Source: an uncultured Acidimicrobiales bacterium
Lineage (GTDB): Bacteria; Actinomycetota; Acidimicrobiia; Acidimicrobiales; Poriferisodalaceae
Direction of reading: 5' to 3'
DNA: 50,958 bases
NCBI GenBank assembly: GCA_905477545.1
Contig: CAJQGN010000005.1
Span: 1 to 50,958, forward strand
Part shown: piece after piece, positions 45,561 to 50,958 of the stretch
How positions within the stretch are numbered: the first letter of the stretch is position 1
Layout: each line of letters opens with the position of its first letter
Made by a program: the position numbers and the translations under genes
The notes under the pieces: model-generated
What the model saw: only the letters and a program-made list of their open reading frames with translations
Told to the model about the DNA's origin: nothing
Databases searched by the model: none

Positions 45561-46715
45561 TTAGCGACTGCGATCTAAAGCGGCTCGTAACGCATCGGCA
45601 GTTACCCCAAGTGAAGAAGCTGCAGCTTCGATATCTGGGGGAGGAGGCCCCAGCGCGCCGCGAAGCTGCGTCTCGGTAACACCGAGTTGCGCCGAAGCTA
45701 CAGCCAGATTTGGGCCGCTTAATGTTGACCCTGTTTGGTCTCTTGGTACCTGCTCGGAATTAGGGCCTGAGGGCCGCGATTCATTAAATTCGCCTTTCAA
45801 ACAGCGGCTGATGTAAGGAAACTCATTAGTAATCAAATACAAGTAATGATCTTCGATGAATGTTCCATTGCATTCGTCTAGATCTCCAGATCCGGCGAGG
45901 TATTCCCAGTCAGAGGTATAGGTACCATTAGGGACTGTGCCTCTGACGACCGTATTTGGGCCCTGTCGGCCGCCCAGGCTTACATTGCAATTGTTGCCAG
46001 TTCTTAACGAGGCTAAAAGCTGGTAGCTGGACGCGTATGTATTAGTAATCGATATGTAGATTAAGTGGCCGTCTGCTGCGAAGCCGACATGAACTAGGTC
46101 ACCTCCTGAGTAGGCGTGTACCTCAGCCAACAAGTCAGATAACCCGTGATAGTGGTAAGCACCAGTTGGCTGCACATGTGCGTTATTCAAGTCCATACCA
46201 AGATTGAAGGTGTCTTGTAACCCTTCAACCCTGTAGGTCTCACCGGTCGCGCAAGTCACAGTTTCAGCGGTACCAGGCTCAAATTTTACGCCGTTTACTG
46301 CCACACCTGGCACACGTACCTCAGTCGCTGCACCGGTATGAGTAGGGTTCGCTGGGTATTCATACCTGTCCGATTGAGCAGAGATGCTATTTGGGTTCCC
46401 TGAGTTTGGGAACAACCCAGTTTCATGATTTGGTAATGCGTTCGTGATTATTATTCTCGTGTCTCCGGACACTGTCACTGCTGTCTGAGTGCCAAACACT
46501 GCGTCCGAAATTGAATAATTTCCTAGATAAGACCCCGCCTGAAGATTTGTTTGGGCGGTGTTGGTGGTAGGAGTTTGAGCTGCGTTGGGTGATGTGGTTG
46601 CGGCGGTGTTGGTGGTAGGAGTTTGAGCTGCGTTGGGTGATGTGGTTGCGGCGGTGCATGCAGCAACCACTAAGAAAGCCAGCGAAAACGTGAATTTTTT
46701 CAACTTGGTGCTCAT
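45561..46715 (-). CDS. YHYH-domain lipoprotein
   Basis: From ATG 46715 the product begins MSTKLKKFTFSLAFLVVAAC with a lipobox (LVVAAC), so it should be a lipoprotein processed by Lgt/LspA. A Thr/Asn/Pro-rich linker follows, encoded by a 48-bp tandem duplication. The main domain has the YHYH motif (AYHYHGLSDLL, about 190) and the segment VHVGFAADGHLIY. The C-terminus has two alpha-helical repeats (LGVTETQLRGALG and LGVTADALRAAL). The family is common in marine bacteria, and its function is unknown. Confidence 0.85.
   Translation of the reverse strand: MSTKLKKFTFSLAFLVVAACTAATTSPNAAQTPTTNTAATTSPNAAQTPTTNTAQTNLQAGSYLGNYSISDAVFGTQTAVTVSGDTRIIITNALPNHETGLFPNSGNPNSISAQSDRYEYPANPTHTGAATEVRVPGVAVNGVKFEPGTAETVTCATGETYRVEGLQDTFNLGMDLNNAHVQPTGAYHYHGLSDLLAEVHAYSGGDLVHVGFAADGHLIYISITNTYASSYQLLASLRTGNNCNVSLGGRQGPNTVVRGTVPNGTYTSDWEYLAGSGDLDECNGTFIEDHYLYLITNEFPYISRCLKGEFNESRPSGPNSEQVPRDQTGSTLSGPNLAVASAQLGVTETQLRGALGPPPPDIEAAASSLGVTADALRAALDRSR
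46555..46656 (-). repeat. 48-bp tandem duplication in the lipoprotein linker
   Basis: Units 46555-46602 and 46603-46650 are identical, followed by six bases of a third copy. Each unit encodes 16 residues of the form AATTSPNAAQTPTTNT. Number of copies could vary between strains. Confidence 0.95.
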
Positions 46716-46880
46716 TTTGTTCGACGAGATTAGTTTTCGGTGAACGCTAGAGGGCCTTTGTAAGGAAAAACTAAGACTTTGAAGTTTAAGAAGGATTTCG
46801 GTCTGCGACAACCACTAATTTTCTTGAAAAGACGTGGAGTTGTAAACTTCCCTGTCGAAATCAAGTCCCACCCGCTGAAT

Positions 46881-47057
46881 ATGATGTCAAGCATGGCTCT
46901 TTTAAAAAATTCTTATGACATTGAAAACCGCAGGCGTTCAGTAGCAATAAAAGGCACCGGCCAATTAACACACATAGAGTTTTTGTTATCGAAAGAAGAG
47001 GCACTTGTTGTTCTTGCAGTTGCTAAAGAGATCGCAGGACGGCGAGAAGCTGCTTAA
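46881..47057 (+). CDS. hypothetical protein, 58 residues
   Basis: From ATG 46881 the protein reads MMSSMALLKNSYDIENRRRS followed by a compact, mixed-charge region ending in a helical EEALVVLAVAKEIAGRREAA. A longer frame upstream starts at a TTG and has an untypical beginning. I recognise no family. It is divergent from the lipoprotein. Confidence 0.4.
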   Translation: MMSSMALLKNSYDIENRRRSVAIKGTGQLTHIEFLLSKEEALVVLAVAKEIAGRREAA

Positions 47058-47316
47058 TTTTTGTTTCTGCAATCAGTCTAAAAATTTCTTAGCTCTTATT
47101 TTTAAGATGTAATTTGTATCCTAAAAACAAATGAGATTCGGTTAGAAATTGCGCTATTTTAAAACCGTGGCGATGCTGGCTCTAGCGTAGATAAGGCTTC
47201 TTAAGTGCTGAGAAATAGATGTTTTTGAAAAGCTAATGATTTATTTATGTCTTAATTGCACTCGACGTTGCAACGTTTTTAGAGCAAGGAATTAATTTTT
47301 ATAAACATAAACCTGG

Positions 47317-47348
47317 ACATTTAACTTAACGTTCGTTAAGTTAAATGT
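47317..47348. promoter_or_regulatory. 32-bp palindrome abutting the 47349 start codon
   Basis: Fifteen-base arms (ACATTTAACTTAACG and its exact complement) flank a central TT, ending at the base before the ATG at 47349. The core TTAACGTTCGTTAA resembles TetR-family operators. It may also hide the ribosome-binding region in an RNA hairpin. Confidence 0.6.
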
Positions 47349-47576
47349 ATGGCACTTGAACTAAGGTCTGCGGGAGCACTCAAAAGCACGGACGGAGTTG
47401 CACCGCCGGTCAGTCGCGCTCCCAGGATAAATTCTTGGTTGAGCCGACTGGCCAACATTTTTGTGGTCAGGATCAGGACCACCCGTAATGATCGTGCTGC
47501 ATCTGTGTTTGTGATGGCTGTCGATCCATTTGGAATGTCGTATGTCAGTTCTGAATATTATGAAGTTGAGAGCTAG
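47349..47576 (+). CDS. hypothetical protein, 75 residues
   Basis: The product starts at ATG directly after a 32-bp palindrome. It has a polar start, a stretch INSWLSRLANIFVVRIRTTR and a conserved-looking AVDPFGMSYVSSEYYEVE end. No family is recognised. No usual Shine-Dalgarno site is possible because the palindrome occupies those bases. Confidence 0.45.
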   Translation: MALELRSAGALKSTDGVAPPVSRAPRINSWLSRLANIFVVRIRTTRNDRAASVFVMAVDPFGMSYVSSEYYEVES

Positions 47577-47693
47577 TTTCTAGTAATTAATAGTCGTAGT
47601 TCTGGCTACTGTTTTAATAGTAATCAACTCTTGTAACCCCAAGAACTAGTGCTCGTTGAGTTTGGAGAATTCTATATCCTCGTGATGAAAAAG

Positions 47694-48590
47694 CTATTTT
47701 GTCAGTGCAAGTTCGCTTTGCGGACTGCCAGCGATTCTGCTGTGCCACATGACTCGCCGCTCATTCATCGGCCATGGAGTTGCTTGATGCATTAAACGGC
47801 GATTATCCCAAACAACTGTTTCGCCTGGTTTCCACTCGTGGTGATATATACGAGGGTGTTGACAACTGAAGTCAACTAGCTGCTGGAGTAGCAGTTCTGA
47901 TTCAGCTGAACTCATACCGATCACGTTGTAGGCATGGCGGCCGATCAAAAGATTCTTTTCTCCAGTTTCTGGGTGCGCTTTTACCAGTGGCCGAATTGAA
48001 ACCGGTCCATCGTGAAATCCATAGCCCGCATAAGTATCTTCTTTTTGGGCATCGAAGCCGCCTTGATGGGAACCTCGAGTCCCCTTATGTCCTACCTTTT
48101 GTTGAGAGTGATAGAGAGAGTGATGCGCGCGAAGATTCTCAATTTTTTGTCGAAGCTGATCATCGAGCGCATTATAAGCCGCTCTCATGTCAGCAAAGCC
48201 AGTGGCTCCGCCGGAACTGGGAACTTCCTCCGCACTAAAAACAGCACCCTTTGCTTGTACTGGCATGTAGGTACTGTCATGGTGCCAACCCATATTTCCC
48301 TTTAGAACTTGGATTACTTCGTCGGTATCGTTATCAGGCCTGAGAGTTCCATCTTCTAAAACATTACTTAGAGCTGCTATCTCAAATTCCAGAGCTCCAA
48401 AACGCTTAGCAAATTTTATTTGTTCGGTTCGGGTAAGCCATTGGTCGGTAAAAATTAATAGACCGTACTGCAGCCATATTTGGTAGAGATCACTAAAATC
48501 GGTGTCACTTATTTCTGCCAGTTTGATGCCGTGTACATGAGCACCGAAGCTTAAGTCGAGCGGTTTAACAACCAAATCAGATTTTTTCAT
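47694..48590 (-). CDS. TauD/TfdA-family Fe(II)/2-oxoglutarate dioxygenase
   Basis: The 298-residue protein has the dioxygenase iron triad: the HxD in GWHHDSTYMP (about 100-106) and the distal His in LMHQATPW (about 268), followed by the 2OG-binding Arg in NERRVMWHSRIAG. FADMRAAYNAL fits the core of TauD relatives. The substrate is not known: family members cleave taurine, aryloxy or other alkyl compounds. It diverges from the CoA-transferase gene, with 166 bp between them. Confidence 0.92.
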   Translation of the reverse strand: MKKSDLVVKPLDLSFGAHVHGIKLAEISDTDFSDLYQIWLQYGLLIFTDQWLTRTEQIKFAKRFGALEFEIAALSNVLEDGTLRPDNDTDEVIQVLKGNMGWHHDSTYMPVQAKGAVFSAEEVPSSGGATGFADMRAAYNALDDQLRQKIENLRAHHSLYHSQQKVGHKGTRGSHQGGFDAQKEDTYAGYGFHDGPVSIRPLVKAHPETGEKNLLIGRHAYNVIGMSSAESELLLQQLVDFSCQHPRIYHHEWKPGETVVWDNRRLMHQATPWPMNERRVMWHSRIAGSPQSELALTK

Positions 48591-48756
48591 CAGTGCCCCT
48601 AATTAGCTAGCTGAGTCCAGGATACTAATAATTTTGAGCTGTTGGATCGCTTGTTCTGTGGGTGAATGTCGAGTGGAATCTCATAGTAGCTAAATAAGAG
48701 CAATTTATTTACGGCGAATAAATGACAGATCTTAAAAAAAGAGTCATGTTGTAAAC

Positions 48757-49962
48757 ATGAATGACACTCAAAAAGAACAGCCGCCTCTAAAGGGCATTAA
48801 AGTTGTTGAGCTCTCCATGTATGTTCAAGGGCCGGTTGCAGGCCTAGCGCTGGCAAGCCTCGGAGCCAATGTGATTAAAATTGAACAAGTTGGTCAAGCG
48901 GACTACATGAGAACTTTCCATAGTGCGTTTGGGGTCACTTTCGACGAGAGGGGAAAGGAATGGGTCTACTCCTCCTTGAATCGAAATAAACGTTCTCTGG
49001 TCCTAGACATAGGAACCGAGGAAGGGAAACCTGTATTTGAAAAGTTGATTCAAGAAGCAGACGTCTTTGTTACAAACCTGCGTGAGGAAGGTTTGATTAG
49101 GCATGGGGCTGATTCAAAAACACTTCTAACAATTAACCCCCGGCTTGTCTACTGCAGAGGCGGTGGCTTTGCTCTAAAGGGAGAGTTGGCAAATGACCCG
49201 TGCCAGGACACTGTTGGGATGGCATTTGCTGGATTTATGGACACTGCTTCACCAACTGAAACCCCTAATTATCCTCCTGGTTCAATGAGCGATATATTGA
49301 CTGGGACTAATATGGCTTCTGCAATATTGGCGGGGTTAGTGAAACGTTCGCTTACGGGCGCTGGATGTGTCGTTGGCACTTCGCAAACACAGTCGCTGCT
49401 GTGGATGCAGCTACAGGCTGTTGGTGTAGCAGCAAACTTAGATCAAAAACTTGAACGCTTTGATGCCGATAGTGGTAGCAACCCGCTTTTTGGCGTTTAT
49501 AAGACTTCCGACGGGTGGATAGCGATAGCAGCGCTCCAAGCCCACCAATGGCCGTTGATAGCAGAAGCAGTTGGGTTAATTAAACTTTTGAAAGATGACA
49601 GGTTCCAAACCTTTACTGACGTCTTACATAATCGAGATAGTTTTAGACAAATTTTTACACCGCATATGCAAACAAACACAACTCAAAACTGGTGGCATTT
49701 GATGAGAGAAGCAGGAATTTGGGTATCGCCAGTCAATCAGTTAGAAGATTTAGCTATGAACCAAAGCATTTTAGAGAACGAATACTTAGTTACGTTTGAT
49801 GATGGATTTATGGGCCCTCCGACTCCGTTCGATGTTGATGGTTATGAAGGATCAAGAGGTTCTGCTGCTAATTATGGAGAACATACCGATGAGATCTTAG
49901 AGGAGCTTGGCTTGACAGAAGACGAGCTTCTAGATCTTAGAATTTCTGGCGCTATCTGGTAG
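48757..49962 (+). CDS. CaiB/BaiF-type family III CoA transferase
   Basis: The 401-residue protein has the family III pattern: LKGIKVVELSMYVQGPVAGLALASLGANVIKIEQ (in part) at the N-terminus, LNRNKRSLVLDIGTEEGK, and the catalytic Asp in GSMSDILTGTNMASAILAGL (Asp179). It transfers CoA between carboxylic acids; the substrates are not known. It has a normal start and ends before the convergent pentapeptide gene. Confidence 0.92.
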   Translation: MNDTQKEQPPLKGIKVVELSMYVQGPVAGLALASLGANVIKIEQVGQADYMRTFHSAFGVTFDERGKEWVYSSLNRNKRSLVLDIGTEEGKPVFEKLIQEADVFVTNLREEGLIRHGADSKTLLTINPRLVYCRGGGFALKGELANDPCQDTVGMAFAGFMDTASPTETPNYPPGSMSDILTGTNMASAILAGLVKRSLTGAGCVVGTSQTQSLLWMQLQAVGVAANLDQKLERFDADSGSNPLFGVYKTSDGWIAIAALQAHQWPLIAEAVGLIKLLKDDRFQTFTDVLHNRDSFRQIFTPHMQTNTTQNWWHLMREAGIWVSPVNQLEDLAMNQSILENEYLVTFDDGFMGPPTPFDVDGYEGSRGSAANYGEHTDEILEELGLTEDELLDLRISGAIW

Positions 49963-49979
49963 CTCTGCTAACGAATAAT

Positions 49980-50390
49980 TCAACTAGATAACAGGGTTAT
50001 TCCTGCTGCTGTAGGATCAAAATTTGGCGGCCAAGCTGTGTCGTTATTAGCGATAGCGTTAGAAAAATTATTGTTAATGAACACGGCACCTAAAAATAGT
50101 GCGTTACGAAGGTCTGCACCGATAAAACTCGAATTAGAAATTCGTGCCCATCGAAGGTCTGAGTTGTTGAGGTTTGTACCGTTGAAGTTTGAAGAATTAA
50201 GCACTGCGCCCGCCAAGATTGTTGATGAAATATCAGATAATGAAAAATTAGCGCACGTTAAATCAGCTTCGGATAAGTATGAACCCGATAAATCTGCGCG
50301 TACAAAGTCCCAATGTGAAAGGTCTGCGCCCGCAAAATTTCTACCGGCAAAGTTAAATCTAATTTGTTCTGATGAGCTGCTAACTTCCAC
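49980..50390 (-). CDS. pentapeptide-repeat protein
   Basis: The 136-residue product carries about 14 tandem A(D/N)LXX-type repeats (FAGADLSHWDF, then LSEADLTCANFSLSDI and FIGADLRNALFLGAVF), forming a right-handed quadrilateral beta-helix. The start is GTG with TTAGGA before it. Gyrase-protecting members exist (Qnr, MfpA); that role cannot be judged here, although gyrA and gyrB lie on the same segment. Confidence 0.85.
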   Translation of the reverse strand: MEVSSSSEQIRFNFAGRNFAGADLSHWDFVRADLSGSYLSEADLTCANFSLSDISSTILAGAVLNSSNFNGTNLNNSDLRWARISNSSFIGADLRNALFLGAVFINNNFSNAIANNDTAWPPNFDPTAAGITLLSS

Positions 50391-50524
50391 AAATCCTAAG
50401 TTACTTATAAGAACCCGTTACTAATAAATCCATTGTTTTTATTTGTTGCTCCTAGTTTCGAGTAACAGACAAGGTAGTGCTTCCCATCCAGAATCTAAAA
50501 AGACAACTGACTTTTAAAGGTCAG

Positions 50525-50958
50525 TCAGTCTCGGTGGACTACTGGAGGATGAATTAGCCAGCTGGCTGCAAGTAAAGCAAGCATTATTAAAGCTGAAGAA
50601 AGCCAGGCAAGACCCGCTCCGAGATGCACATAAATTGGGGCAGCACTAAGCGCGCCGACTAACGAAAAAACTGAGCCGACAGCTTCGCCTAAACCTTGGG
50701 CTGCAGCTGCATCGTCGGGCCCTGCTGCGTCAGATACAGCCGCTTGTGATCCAGGTGATTGTGCCGCTTCAAAAATACCGTGAGGCATAGCTGCAATCAT
50801 TAGTAAAGGAATACTGCCGATATAGCCATAAGAAGCCATTAAAGGCACAGTTGCGAAAGCTGATAGCAGCGATGTTATTCTCGGGCCGAAACGATCAGAT
50901 AAGGCACCAGCCCATTTTGAGATAATGAGCATTGGCAGAGCAAAGCCGGTTAAAGATA
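50525..50958 (-). CDS. MFS transporter (partial, N-terminus beyond the window)
   Basis: The visible 140 or so residues form the C-terminal part of a major-facilitator transporter, with the loop motif GALSDRFGPRI and four hydrophobic segments (for example LPLMASYGYIG and LSSALIMLALLAASWLI). The frame is open at the right edge (…SLTGFALPMLIISKW). The substrate is unknown. Confidence 0.85.
   Translation of the reverse strand, partial: SLTGFALPMLIISKWAGALSDRFGPRITSLLSAFATVPLMASYGYIGSIPLLMIAAMPHGIFEAAQSPGSQAAVSDAAGPDDAAAAQGLGEAVGSVFSLVGALSAAPIYVHLGAGLAWLSSALIMLALLAASWLIHPPVVHRD

Noticed and set aside
46423-46659. Minus-strand frame with repeated RRNHITQRSSNSYHQH
   Set aside because: It is the out-of-frame reading of the 48-bp tandem duplication within the lipoprotein gene.

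Overview
The window is a chromosomal segment around the replication origin of a high-GC-phylum but rather AT-rich actinobacterium (about 40 % GC by hand counts of a few lines). Gene order is the best evidence. rpsF-ssb-rpsR-rplI-dnaB with a PBP/DUF5318 pair, pcnA, a DUF6049 gene, murJ, a MviN-type pseudokinase, trxB-trxA-cwlM, parB-parA-rsmG-jag-yidC-yidD-rnpA-rpmH and dnaA-dnaN-recF-DUF721-gyrB-gyrA-DUF3566-tRNA-Ile follow almost exactly the order known from Mycobacterium (Rv3907c-Rv3924c and Rv0001-Rv0058). CarD, DUF3566 and DUF5318 are actinobacterial markers. Two F420-type luciferase-like oxidoreductases, a CaiB/BaiF CoA transferase and low GC would suit a free-living (perhaps marine) Acidimicrobiia-like lineage. 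That placement is an inference.

Layout. 1-5.8 kb, minus strand: partial dcd, then a plus-strand tRNA-Gly(CCC), a small membrane protein, dnaB, an amidohydrolase and the rpsF-ssb-rpsR-rplI operon. 5.9-9.2 kb, minus: a degenerate class A penicillin-binding protein, DUF5318 and the CCA-adding enzyme. 9.3-18.7 kb, plus: carD, then a tightly overlapping envelope operon (DUF6049, murJ, degV, pseudokinase), a small membrane protein, trxB, trxA and cwlM. 18.7-24.2 kb, minus: parB, parA, two parS sites, rsmG, a KH/R3H protein, a separate Jag-N protein, yidC, yidD, rnpA, rpmH. 24.6-34.3 kb, plus: dnaA, probable oriC, dnaN, recF, DUF721, gyrB, gyrA, DUF3566, tRNA-Ile. 34.3-40.7 kb: an inserted block (a small unlisted gene, a saccharopine-dehydrogenase-like protein, lgt, a CgeB-like glycosyltransferase, two LLM oxidoreductases, arfB, a threonine-dehydratase-like enzyme). 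From tRNA-Ala (40.8 kb) to the end: accessory genes, including a giant fused ABC exporter of higher GC, a YHYH lipoprotein, a TauD-like dioxygenase, a CoA transferase, a pentapeptide protein and a partial MFS transporter.

The most striking theme is cell-wall control by dead enzymes. A ponA1-positioned PBP has lost both active sites. A MviN-type pseudokinase is detached from MurJ, with degV between them. A CwlM-like amidase has lost its zinc ligands and seems to start at a rare ATA codon overlapping the trxA stop. Other notable items: perfect DnaA boxes outside oriC (an inverted pair before dnaB and a cluster at the end of parB), a 24-bp palindromic parS, a 15-bp perfect inverted repeat inside a membrane-protein gene, a 32-bp palindrome touching a start codon, an unlisted 45-codon gene coupled to its neighbour, a T6 run that shifts the start region of the ABC exporter out of frame, and tRNA-Ile and tRNA-Ala separated by 6.5 kb. 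I saw no CRISPR array, insertion sequence or rRNA gene.
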